Source: Oligoflexus tunisiensis
GTDB taxonomy: Bacteria > Bdellovibrionota_B > Oligoflexia > Oligoflexales > Oligoflexaceae
Assembly: GCF_001748245.1 (NCBI RefSeq)
Contig: NZ_BDFO01000001.1
Span: 3,685,208-3,749,207, forward strand
Length of the DNA: 64,000 nucleotides
Direction: 5' to 3'
Shown piece by piece: positions 25,758-33,718 of the stretch. Both the position numbers and the translations under genes were made by a program. The first letter of the stretch is position 1, and every line of letters starts with the position of its first letter. The notes beneath the pieces were generated by a model. The model did no database searches. It saw only the letters and a program-made list of their open reading frames with translations, and was not told the origin of the DNA.

Positions 25758-26783
25758 ATGCAATCCCCTCGCTCCCTGGCCACCATCGCCGTGTTCCTCA
25801 GCAGCTTCACCGGCGGCTGCGGAACACAGATCGGCAATCCCACGGGTTCGGGTATTGTGCGCGTGACGGATCATCCTGCGACTTTGAACACTTTGGTGAA
25901 TGCTGCTTTTCTGCAGACGGTGGACGGGATGAATATGGGCGACTACGCCTATTCCCGCCTGGAGAGTCGGGTCTCGACGGACCGTTCCTGCCAGACCCAG
26001 GCGGGCACACGCGTTTCGCTGCTCGACAAGGCCGAAACCCGGCATTCCGTTATTGATGACTCGCCCGCCTGGCTGGCGAGATCGGAAGTCACGATCAAGC
26101 GAAGCTATGAGGATGCCTGGACCCAGAATGGGGTGTTGCTCGCCTGCGATCCCAGCACCAGGGCAATCCGCTTCAACCATGAACGCCTGCAGATGGGTCC
26201 GGTTCGCCTGGAAAGTCAGGTGACAGAAGATATGGCCCGCAGCCTGCACCTGACCCCAAAAGGGCAAAATCAGGCGCTCGAGTCCACCCTCAGTTTTCAC
26301 AAGACCGGCCGCCGGACTCTCGAATTCACGAACTACGCGGAAATCGGCCGCAACGTGATCCTCGACGCCCACCTCAGCAATCAGGTCGATAGTGCCCTGA
26401 CCTTGGTTCCAGAGGCTGCAGACAATGAGGATCCAGCCACCGTTACCCTGCACCTGCAGGAGCGTTTCCCTCTCGACTTTACCATTACCCTGGATGACAC
26501 CCGTCAGTGGACTCGTTATGACATCCCCAGTGGCCGCCAGGAATTTCTCATCCCGACCAGCGGCGAGATTCTGCGCCTCGAGTTCCGCAACCTGACCTTC
26601 ACCCGTGCGGCGGGCTGCATTCCGGTCTCGGGTCAACTCACCGCCACGGTCCTGCGCCCCAATGAATCGGCCCAGCGTTACACCCTGAGGTTTCAGCGCG
26701 ATGCGTCTCTGGTCATGAAGCGCGAGGGCGGAACCGAGAGTCTGGTCCTCGCCCCCTTTGCCTGCGTTCTCAAGGAGCGTTAA
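25758..26783 (+). CDS. lipoprotein with C-G-T-Q-I-G-N-P-T-G motif, partner of the TIGR02147 regulator
   Basis: 341 residues. The signal peptide ends F-T-G-G-C-G-T, so Cys21 or so is the lipidated residue, and I-G-N-P-T-G-S follows at once. The mature protein is beta-rich with few cysteines and no recognised domain. AAAGGA lies ahead of the ATG. It is 12 bp downstream of the regulator, so both are probably one transcript. The stop codon shares TTAA with that of the convergent Usp gene. It may be an envelope sensor or client whose state the regulator reports; this is inference from co-location only. Confidence 0.75.
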   Translation: MQSPRSLATIAVFLSSFTGGCGTQIGNPTGSGIVRVTDHPATLNTLVNAAFLQTVDGMNMGDYAYSRLESRVSTDRSCQTQAGTRVSLLDKAETRHSVIDDSPAWLARSEVTIKRSYEDAWTQNGVLLACDPSTRAIRFNHERLQMGPVRLESQVTEDMARSLHLTPKGQNQALESTLSFHKTGRRTLEFTNYAEIGRNVILDAHLSNQVDSALTLVPEAADNEDPATVTLHLQERFPLDFTITLDDTRQWTRYDIPSGRQEFLIPTSGEILRLEFRNLTFTRAAGCIPVSGQLTATVLRPNESAQRYTLRFQRDASLVMKREGGTESLVLAPFACVLKER

Positions 26784-27769
26784 GCGCTGCCTCGGTCCGG
26801 CACGATGATCGTCGCCACATGCGGCTCGACCATGGCTTCATAAGGCACCTTGCCCAGGCTGAGCCGGCCGCGGTGCAGCATGTGATGCTTGCCAAAGACG
26901 AGCACGCTGCTTTTGGTCTCCACCGTCAGCCGATGAATCTCCTCGATCGGCTCGCCAAACCGCACACAGGGCCGATACTTGAATTCCGCTGTAAACGTCG
27001 GATCGATCGCATCAATCCTTTGCCGCAGCAGGGTCTTGAGACTGGCCTTGGTTTCCTCGATATAGACCTGGCTGTTGAAATCCGGATTGCTCGGAATTCG
27101 CCCTTCGAGCATGGCGATCTGAATTTTTTCGACCATGTGATTGATCTCGCGATAACTCATCGGATTGACGTGCGCATGCACCAGGTGATCCACATCAATC
27201 GACCGACAGAATCCCATCGCGCCCCTGAGGGCCTGCTCGCCGTCGCTCTGCAGATCATCGGCCACCAGCACGGTCAGCGGATGATTCTGAAAGTCCATGG
27301 GCCTGTCCCCCGGAACGACCATGACCGGATGATTGGAATGAGCCATCAGGGCCAGAGCGGTGGACATGCCTCCCAAAAAGCGCGGATGCCGCTCCCGATG
27401 AAAACCGCACATGATCAGAGTGCCCTTGGCGCTGCGGGCCACCTCCTCGATGGCGTCCTCGGGATAATCACGAACGATACGCGTCTCACAGACGATACTG
27501 CTCGGCAGACTGTCGCGAAGGTTGTCGATCCGGTTCTGGGCCATGATCAGTTCCGCATCGCCCTGGTCCGGCTCCAACTCCTCATAGGGCAGGGCAAAGC
27601 CTTCACGGGCCAGCGAATAGCTGCGAAAGGGTTCGGTGGCGTGCACCATGATCAATTGCGCGCTCGTTCTTTGGGCCAGGGACACGGCCGATTGAATGAT
27701 ATGATCCTCGCGGTCATTCAGGGAAAGTCCGACCACTATGGTGGTGTAGGTGCTGAATAGTTCAAGCAT
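26780..27769 (-). CDS. tandem universal stress protein
   Basis: 329 residues from the ATG at 27769, which has GAGGAG about 9 bp upstream; the frame runs on to 27871 without translation signals. Two UspA domains lie in tandem. The first opens T-T-I-V-V-G-L-S-L and ends near H-P-V-M-V-V-P-G; the second spans ~155-325 and ends L-G-K-V-P-Y-E-A-M then A-T-I-I-V-P-D. Usp proteins bind ATP or other nucleotides and accumulate in stress. The G-x2-G-x9-G nucleotide motif is only partly kept in each half, so ATP binding is uncertain. Confidence 0.85.
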   Translation of the reverse strand: MLELFSTYTTIVVGLSLNDREDHIIQSAVSLAQRTSAQLIMVHATEPFRSYSLAREGFALPYEELEPDQGDAELIMAQNRIDNLRDSLPSSIVCETRIVRDYPEDAIEEVARSAKGTLIMCGFHRERHPRFLGGMSTALALMAHSNHPVMVVPGDRPMDFQNHPLTVLVADDLQSDGEQALRGAMGFCRSIDVDHLVHAHVNPMSYREINHMVEKIQIAMLEGRIPSNPDFNSQVYIEETKASLKTLLRQRIDAIDPTFTAEFKYRPCVRFGEPIEEIHRLTVETKSSVLVFGKHHMLHRGRLSLGKVPYEAMVEPHVATIIVPDRGSA

Positions 27770-27946
27770 GGCTGGCTCTCCTCGTCGTGTGTGGGTCAAC
27801 GCGTTATGGCCCCAGTCTAGCCCCTTCGCGGACGAAGTCCAAGGCGCGAACGACTGAGGGAAAGTGCGCATGCGGCGGGGGAAAGCTCACAAAATGCTGG
27901 AAGAGACGCTGCCTAAGTCTTTGAAATAACTAAAAAGGACGACGGC

Positions 27947-28120
27947 ATGATAGTTGCTCCACCCGGGATGGAACAACAAAATGTTCTGCTGTTCGGTGGT
28001 CCCTTTGCTGGACGAGGACATGGTCGAGGGAAAGGCCGTACAGCATGTAGCGTATATCCGTCCCAACAGGTTGAGCCGGAAGCTTCAAAAGCTTCCGGTT
28101 CATTTTTTCATTCAAATTGA
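27947..28120 (+). CDS. candidate small protein (57 aa) or plus-strand RNA
   Basis: An ATG at 27947 with AAGGA (27935-27939) 7 bp upstream opens a 57-codon frame. The product would be Gly/Arg-rich in the middle (G-R-G-H-G-R-G-K-G-R) and Ser/Glu-rich at the end, without a signal peptide. The terminator at 28076-28108 lies inside the frame, before its TGA at 28118-28120, so many transcripts would lack a stop codon. It could instead be a non-coding RNA: a hairpin at about 27954-27977 (TTGCTCCA/TGGAACAA) also supports structure. Flanking genes are both on the minus strand, so the terminator implies a dedicated plus-strand transcript. Confidence 0.35.
   Translation: MIVAPPGMEQQNVLLFGGPFAGRGHGRGKGRTACSVYPSQQVEPEASKASGSFFHSN
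28076..28108 (+). terminator. plus-strand intrinsic terminator
   Basis: CCGGAAGCTT (28076-28085), loop CAA, AAGCTTCCGG (28089-28098), then six T at 28103-28108. There is no T run on the opposite strand, so it acts only on plus-strand transcripts. Confidence 0.75.
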
Positions 28121-29121
28121 ATGGAGGAGAGGGCGAGGGATTCCGAGGTGCCGGAGTAATCCGTCAGCACGATGATGCTCACGGGTGTGGCGAGCTGCTG
28201 AAAGGCTGTGTCCTTCGTTCCGGTCCATTCCTGAATGCGACCCAGACCATCGATCACCACAACCTTGTCATAGCCGTCCTCGATGTCCAGTTTCATTTGA
28301 AAGCTGACATGGTCCCCTTGCTCACGGGTGAAATGCACCAGATCCTTTTTCAACTGATCCGCAAAGGGACCGAACTGCAGCGCCTCAGGCTGCGCGTCGG
28401 GCGTCTGGAGCTGCCCGGTCAAGGCCGCGACGTGTTCCGGGCCCGGCAGATAGCTGCCGTAGTTCGCGCTGTCATCCGCATCCCCGTTATGGACACCGAT
28501 GACTTCCAGCGTGGCGGCATCAAACACCGGACTGCCGCTGTTGCCTGGCAGCGTATCGCAGCGATGATGGAAGATCTGTGCCTTGGGATCGGGATTCAGC
28601 AGCGCCTCACAGGTTCCGCTCAGGCTCAACGCACGACCCTTGGGATAGCCGACAACCATGGCCTGCTCGCGAAAATTCATGGCCCGCGGGTCACGCTCCA
28701 GAACAACCGCTGTAGCCGGAATGGGATCCACCTGTATGAGGGCATAGTCGGCCTCCTGGTCGTATTTATATTCCAGGACTTTCAAACAGCGCGACCGGCT
28801 CGGATGGGATTCACCAGCCAAATCTCCCCAGGTGATATCCATGGAATGACAGGACACATCCACCGGATTCGCGGCCAGATCCGCGAGGCAATGTCCAGCG
28901 GTGGCCACCAGTCCCTCGCCCACATGAAACGCCGTGCAGCCTCCCGTCATGCGACCGATGGCCGGGAAATCATGCTTCAGGTTCTGATGGGGCAGGGGGG
29001 TGTCCTCATTGATTTCGATAAGGGAATCCTGATCGATAATGGAAAGCACCTTGGAATTTTCGGACGGCTGACAGGCTGTGATGAAAACGAGCGCACCCAA
29101 GGAAACAGCATGACGGATCAC
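28108..29121 (-). CDS. trypsin/V8-like serine protease lipoprotein
   Basis: 337 residues from a GTG at 29121 with GAGAGG ~9 bp upstream; an upstream TTG at 29166 is less likely. The N-terminus ends V-F-I-T-A-C, a lipobox, so the enzyme is probably anchored in the envelope. The triad is visible: His in A-T-A-G-H-C, Asp in A-D-Y-A-L-I-Q, Ser in P-G-N-S-G-S-P-V. Several Cys pairs suggest disulfides. After ~residue 240 there is a C-terminal extension of ~100 residues resembling a beta-sandwich. Substrate unknown. The end of the gene abuts the plus-strand terminator. Confidence 0.8.
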   Translation of the reverse strand: MIRHAVSLGALVFITACQPSENSKVLSIIDQDSLIEINEDTPLPHQNLKHDFPAIGRMTGGCTAFHVGEGLVATAGHCLADLAANPVDVSCHSMDITWGDLAGESHPSRSRCLKVLEYKYDQEADYALIQVDPIPATAVVLERDPRAMNFREQAMVVGYPKGRALSLSGTCEALLNPDPKAQIFHHRCDTLPGNSGSPVFDAATLEVIGVHNGDADDSANYGSYLPGPEHVAALTGQLQTPDAQPEALQFGPFADQLKKDLVHFTREQGDHVSFQMKLDIEDGYDKVVVIDGLGRIQEWTGTKDTAFQQLATPVSIIVLTDYSGTSESLALSSIQFE

Positions 29122-29166
29122 GGTATCCACCCTCTCACTTGAGTGAAACTCAGCAGACTCCCTCAA

Positions 29167-29183
29167 GCTAACATTAAGTTAGC
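29167..29183. promoter_or_regulatory. inverted repeat upstream of the protease gene
   Basis: GCTAAC-ATTAA-GTTAGC, a perfect 6-bp inverted repeat about 45 bp upstream of the preferred GTG. It is a possible operator. Confidence 0.3.
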
Positions 29184-29211
29184 CAGCCAGTCAACTTCAT
29201 GAGGAAAGAGG

Positions 29212-29229
29212 ATGCCGCCTAAGCGGCAT
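29212..29229 (-). terminator. possible terminator of the 29245 gene
   Basis: ATGCCGC-CTAA-GCGGCAT hairpin, 16 bp past the stop of the minus-strand gene. The following T tract on that strand is short and interrupted. Confidence 0.45.
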
Positions 29230-29244
29230 AATCCGGGACCTGAT

Positions 29245-29979
29245 TCAGGGGATATTCAGGAAGCGATTGAGCGAGCGGCCGTGGAGGGTGCGCACGTGGA
29301 GAAGACCTTCGCCCTGGAAGGGTTCCTGCAGACCCACGGTATATTCAAATGAGCGATCCGCGGGCTGCGTTGCGCACACATCCGTGTTCACAACTTCGGC
29401 AATGGGTCGCACCATAAGCACATCCACCGGATCGCGCACCACCCGCACTTCACGGATCACCATGCAGCCGATCAGATAGTGTGGGAAATGACCCTGCAGT
29501 TTCAGGGATTGCTTGCCGCTTTCCGGATTCACTGCGATGTAGGCATTTTCCACTGTTGCGAAAAGGTAGTCATCGGGTGATTCCGTTTTCCGACGGGCGA
29601 CGTAAATGCTCTCCATGATTTCGGGGTTGGCGGCGTAAATCACTTGCCAGGCGCCTTCCTTGAGCTTTCCGAGCGGCACGGGATGAATATAAGGTGTCAG
29701 GCTCTGCACACAGTATTCATCCGGATCCACCACACTCGTGGCGGAGATGGTAATACGATTCTTCTCCTGATCAACCTCCGCTGTGGCCTTTCCCACCTGA
29801 TGACAGGCGTCCGGAAAGGTTCCGTGAATCACGACTTCGACATTGTCATTATCATCGAAACCGGATGGGACATAGATGGCATCGACCGGCGCATCGGTCA
29901 CAACCGGTTCCGCATTTTGCGCAAAGGCGCTCATACTAAAGGCCAATCCAAGACTGGTGATGAGTTTCAGCGTTTTCAT
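29245..29979 (-). CDS. exported protein of unknown function
   Basis: 244 residues from the ATG at 29979 with AGGGGAG upstream; the frame continues to 30204 without start signals. A clear signal peptide (M-K-T-L-K-L, cleavage after A-F-A-Q) precedes a beta-rich protein with five or more Cys residues and a repeated short Y-I-A/Y-V-A pattern. It looks like two beta-sandwich domains (~25-130 and ~140-240). No family recognised. Not obviously in an operon. Confidence 0.65.
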   Translation of the reverse strand: MKTLKLITSLGLAFSMSAFAQNAEPVVTDAPVDAIYVPSGFDDNDNVEVVIHGTFPDACHQVGKATAEVDQEKNRITISATSVVDPDEYCVQSLTPYIHPVPLGKLKEGAWQVIYAANPEIMESIYVARRKTESPDDYLFATVENAYIAVNPESGKQSLKLQGHFPHYLIGCMVIREVRVVRDPVDVLMVRPIAEVVNTDVCATQPADRSFEYTVGLQEPFQGEGLLHVRTLHGRSLNRFLNIP

Positions 29980-30241
29980 ATCCGTTCTCCCCTTGATACT
30001 AGCCGTAAATAAGCCAAACCCTGCGTTATGAATCAGCAAAGACCATACCATTGTCATGAGATGCAAAAATCCTTCAAACCCGCATGCGGATGCGCTCAAG
30101 AGGAACGCTCGACCGTATTCATTCAGCAAAGGCCTGGGTTTTATCAAATGACCAAATACACTCCCCGCCGCGCATGGTGATCCGCTCAATCTTTTACCTC
30201 GCAATCCGAAAAGAACGTGTGGACAAGGAGTCTATGGTTCC

Positions 30242-32362
30242 ATGAAGCTGACGGATACAGCCATAAAAATCGTAACGGTCCATCCCAGCGGGACCGTGCG
30301 CAACCTGATCAACACCGAGCTTCGCAATCGAGGTTACACCGATGTCCTGGGTGCTCCTGACCTGCAAACCGTCGTGGGCATACTGGAGACCGGACTCATC
30401 CACTGGCTGATCGCGCCCATCATGATGGACGACAAGATCAACAGCTTTCAAATTCTGAAATTGATTACCGAGGATCCGACCATGATGGATATGCGCCTAT
30501 CCTTTATGGTGGATGCCAGCAGTGATCCCGGCCTGATCAGCAAGGCCTTTGATATGGGACTTTTGTCTCTCCATCGTCACATGGCGAGCAAGGCGGATAT
30601 AGAAGAGGAATTCAAAATGCTCTTCAGCCGCGACGTGGCCTGTGGCGGCGAGCTGAGTCTGGTCGCGGCGGAATATCTCCGGCAGTTCCTCAAGGATGAA
30701 AAGCGCCATGCTGAGCTTTTGCGGTTTGAAAAGGCGCTCTTTCAGTTTCATGTGGGCAACCTGAAGCTTCTTTTGCATCTGGCCGAGGCTCACCTTCTGA
30801 ACGGACAGGTGGAGCCGGCGCTGAATCTTTTCAGCCAGGCGCTGCTGGTGGATGCGACGCTTGAGCCCGAGATCAATACCCTTTGCGAAAAATTCCCCGA
30901 AGCCCGGAGCCAGGGACAGGCCGAGGCCGCAGCCCGTGCGCCTGAGGTCCTTGGGATCAGGAGCTGCCTGGTGGTCGAGCCCGATCCGGAAACCCTGAAT
31001 CTGATCGTCGGCCTTCTGAAACAGCTCGGCGTGCAGAACATTTATACCTTTCAGGATCCCACCCAGGCGGAGCAGTGGCTCGATGAAAAGATTGTGCCCG
31101 AGCTGGTGATCCTGGAATGGCGTCTCCCGCAGATGCCGGGGCCGATCCTTGTGCAAAAGCTCCGCACGGTCCTCGGTTTTGGTGTTCCTCTAACCGTGAT
31201 GAACAAGGATCTGACCGAACGGGATATGCCCGTCCTTCATGAGATGGGCGTGACCGATCGCATCCGTAAACCGATCGAGCCGCAGGCCTTCTTTCAGGAT
31301 GTGATCTGGGTCATCAACCAGGATCGTTCCCCGAGCGAGCCTGTGATTCTTTTGCAAAAGATCAGGCAGGCGATGGCGGACCAGAACTTTGAAAAGCTGG
31401 CGGCCTTCACCAAACGCTATATGGACAGCGACAAGTCCAGCGAAGCGGAAAAGTCTCTCCTGCAGGCGGAACTCGCGTATTATCGCGGGCACTATCCCAC
31501 CGCACGCAATCTCGCCTTGAATGTCCTGAAAAGCGGGCTGGCCAGCGTCGAGGTTTTGAACCTTCTGGGCAAGACCATGATGAAGCTCAGGGACTTTACC
31601 AGTGCCCTCTGTTGTCTGGAAAACGCGGAAGTCATCTGCCCCTCGAACGTCAAACGCATCTGCAATATCGCCGAGGCCCACCTGGAAATGGGCGAACAGC
31701 AGGGTTTCCGTGAAAATCTCGATGCGGCGAAAGCCATCGCCCCGACCGCCAGCGAAGTGACCGAAGTCGAGGTCAAAGGGGCTCTGGTGAATGGGGAAGG
31801 GGACAAGGCGCATAATCTGATGAAGTCCCTCCAATCGCTCCTGAGCATCGTCTCCTTCACCAACAATCGGGCCATTTCCCTGATCCGGACGGATCGTTTT
31901 GAGGAAGGGCTGCAACTCTATAATGAAGCTCTCCAGGCCGTTCCGGAGAATCGGAACGAGGTCCTGGCCATTCTGCATTATAACCAGGGGCTGGCTCTGG
32001 CCCGGGCCAATCGCCTGGATGAGGCCAAGGCGCAGATGGAAGCGGCGGCGGCCTTGAAAAGCGATAAGATCAGGAGCAAGGTGACGAGTCTGAAGGGGCG
32101 GATCCAAAAAGCGATTGATACCCAGCAGAAACTGGAACTGACCGTTTGCCGGGAAAATACCCCTGAGGCTGTCAGTACGGATCCGCAGAAGGATTATGAA
32201 GAGCTGATGATGGCGCTGAAGATCAACCCCGGGGATCTCTGCTGTCATAAGATTTACTTCGAACCGGTCGTATCCCCCGAACTCAAGGACCACATCGATC
32301 GGCCCTTGCGATTCAAGAAACGCTCCTCGATTCAGCGCGAGGCGCCTGGGAAGGCGTCCTGA
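30242..32362 (+). CDS. protein with two degenerate receiver domains and TPR repeats
   Basis: 706 residues. A receiver-like fold occupies ~8-130, but the position of the phosphoacceptor Asp is Pro59 (A-P-I-M-M). A second receiver-like domain at ~240-360 has Glu292 in the same place (V-I-L-E-W-R-L-P-Q-M-P-G) while keeping the Lys-Pro (R-K-P). TPR-type helical repeats lie between (~150-215) and after (~375-640). It is probably a scaffold or a permanently 'on' receiver rather than a phosphorylation target. AAGGAG lies 11 bp before the ATG, and a three-codon frame (ATG GTT CCA TGA at 30234) overlaps the start. Confidence 0.7.
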   Translation: MKLTDTAIKIVTVHPSGTVRNLINTELRNRGYTDVLGAPDLQTVVGILETGLIHWLIAPIMMDDKINSFQILKLITEDPTMMDMRLSFMVDASSDPGLISKAFDMGLLSLHRHMASKADIEEEFKMLFSRDVACGGELSLVAAEYLRQFLKDEKRHAELLRFEKALFQFHVGNLKLLLHLAEAHLLNGQVEPALNLFSQALLVDATLEPEINTLCEKFPEARSQGQAEAAARAPEVLGIRSCLVVEPDPETLNLIVGLLKQLGVQNIYTFQDPTQAEQWLDEKIVPELVILEWRLPQMPGPILVQKLRTVLGFGVPLTVMNKDLTERDMPVLHEMGVTDRIRKPIEPQAFFQDVIWVINQDRSPSEPVILLQKIRQAMADQNFEKLAAFTKRYMDSDKSSEAEKSLLQAELAYYRGHYPTARNLALNVLKSGLASVEVLNLLGKTMMKLRDFTSALCCLENAEVICPSNVKRICNIAEAHLEMGEQQGFRENLDAAKAIAPTASEVTEVEVKGALVNGEGDKAHNLMKSLQSLLSIVSFTNNRAISLIRTDRFEEGLQLYNEALQAVPENRNEVLAILHYNQGLALARANRLDEAKAQMEAAAALKSDKIRSKVTSLKGRIQKAIDTQQKLELTVCRENTPEAVSTDPQKDYEELMMALKINPGDLCCHKIYFEPVVSPELKDHIDRPLRFKKRSSIQREAPGKAS

Positions 32363-32366
32363 AGCG

Positions 32367-32405
32367 AAAAAAGCCCCGCGAAGGAAAACCCCTGGCCTTT
32401 CGGCG
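32367..32405 (-). terminator. second, distal terminator of the serine protease gene
   Basis: An imperfect stem using CGAAGG-type bases (~32377-32402) followed on the minus strand by GGGGC and six T (32372-32367). It backs up the terminator at 32411-32442. Confidence 0.5.
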
Positions 32406-32410
32406 GTCGC

Positions 32411-32442
32411 AAAAAAGCCCCGACTCCAATCGAGTCGAGGCC
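32411..32442 (-). terminator. intrinsic terminator of the 32469-33278 gene
   Basis: On the minus strand CTCGACTC pairs with GAGTCGGG, then GGC and six T (32416-32411). It is 27 bp past the stop. Confidence 0.8.
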
Positions 32443-32468
32443 TTCCTGCTGTTTAAGTTCCAAACTGA

Positions 32469-33278
32469 TCAGTCTTTCAATTCACTCTCAAAGAAGGACT
32501 TCACATAGCGGCTGTTGATGTCCACATATTTCGAGGTGGCCACGTAACCGCCGCGACCATCGCTGCGCAGGCCGCCGCCGGATGTGATGCCAGCGAGCTT
32601 GCCGCTCACGAACAGTGGGCCGCCCGAGTCACCCGAACCGCTCGACACCAGAGTGCCTTCGTCGGTCTCGCCATCAGCTTCCGGCAGACCAAGGAAGTTG
32701 ATGAAACCACCGGACACGGAACCGACTTCGTTGGTGCCGACACGCTTGGTGCCTGCGCCTGATCCGGTGAGGTTGCCCCAGCGGTCAAATTCATTCACGT
32801 TGTTGCCATAACCCACGATGGTAAGGGCATCGCCTGCGGAAGGAGCACGGGTGGCGAGCGAACTCACAGCGGGAGCCGTGTCATCTTCAAAGTTGATGAC
32901 GCTCACATCATAAGGGCTCACACCCAGACGGATGCTGTAGTTGGGATGCTGGGCAAAGCTCACCGCTTTCGCTGTGGCCACGTACTGACCTTCGGCATTG
33001 ATGGTCACCAGATAAATGGCCGGATCCTCGGAGTCCAGACCGTCCACACAGTGGCCGGCGCTGACGATCTGCGAGTCGTTCACAAATGTACCGGTACAGA
33101 TACCCTGGCCTTCATCCGTCTGCATCACGAGGAGCACAACGGATGGATAGCTGCTTTCAGCGATCGCGCGGCCGTTGGTCACTTTTGTTTCGCTTTTTTG
33201 TGCGGAACCTCCGCAACCGATCAAAGCAGAGGCCAACAGTCCGGTTCCCAGGATCTTGTATGCTACCGATTTCTTCAT
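32469..33278 (-). CDS. trypsin-like serine protease lipoprotein
   Basis: 269 residues from the ATG at 33278 with AAGGAG 7 bp upstream. The leader ends A-L-I-G-C-G-G, a lipobox. The S1 triad is complete: His in V-S-A-G-H-C, Asp in P-Y-D-V-S-V-I, Ser in G-S-G-D-S-G-G-P-L-F. N-G-R-A-I-A near residue 36 resembles the activation site (x-x-G-G/A) of trypsinogen-like enzymes. A second S1-type protease lipoprotein lies 3 kb upstream at 28108, but the two are not close copies. It probably degrades proteins at the cell surface or in the periplasm. Confidence 0.9.
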   Translation of the reverse strand: MKKSVAYKILGTGLLASALIGCGGSAQKSETKVTNGRAIAESSYPSVVLLVMQTDEGQGICTGTFVNDSQIVSAGHCVDGLDSEDPAIYLVTINAEGQYVATAKAVSFAQHPNYSIRLGVSPYDVSVINFEDDTAPAVSSLATRAPSAGDALTIVGYGNNVNEFDRWGNLTGSGAGTKRVGTNEVGSVSGGFINFLGLPEADGETDEGTLVSSGSGDSGGPLFVSGKLAGITSGGGLRSDGRGGYVATSKYVDINSRYVKSFFESELKD

Positions 33279-33718
33279 TGAACGACTCCTTCGCTGTTCT
33301 CTGATTCGGAACTTATTTGATCTTTGACTGACTGGCCAGAACAAAATTTGTTATTTAACCAAAAATCGCTCCTGTGAATCGCCAAATGCCTGAGCTGCAA
33401 GACTTTTTGGTGAGTTTAGAAAAATTTAACAATAGTCGGAAGTCCTTGTCCCTCCTCGTTTTTGTACGGCAGGACGGCTGGAGTTGAGAAAACATCATGC
33501 TTTGAAAATCCTGGTGTTCGCAGAACCGGATGGCGCCATGTGTGCAGGCATGACGCATGGAGCCTTCGCGCTGGTAGGAGCGGTGGCGTAAGCCCATGGA
33601 TGTGAGTTCACCCTGTATTTTTCATTTGTTATAACCCGCCTAACTTCAATGCAAAGAATGGAAGCTTGTGCCAGGTATCCCGGGATGGATCCTGAGGCCA
33701 GCTTCCCAGGGGGGATTC
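33279..33718. other. 440-bp intergenic region
   Basis: Divergent space between the protease and the amylase. An 80-codon minus-strand frame at 33355-33597 has no signal peptide, no ribosome-binding site and atypical composition; I do not call it. For the amylase, TTATAA at 33629-33634 may be a -10 element with a weak TTCACC 16 bp upstream. Confidence 0.4.

Noticed and set aside
27930-28115. A 61-codon minus-strand frame over the candidate small RNA/ORF
   Set aside because: No ribosome-binding site and it overlaps the plus-strand terminator; the plus-strand signals are better.
30234-30245. A three-codon leader frame overlapping the start of the pseudo-receiver gene
   Set aside because: It is only 3 nt from the AAGGAG, too close for efficient initiation; kept only as a remark.
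33355-33597. An 80-codon minus-strand frame in the protease-amylase space
   Set aside because: No ribosome-binding site, no signal peptide, unusual basic composition and no similarity that I recognise.
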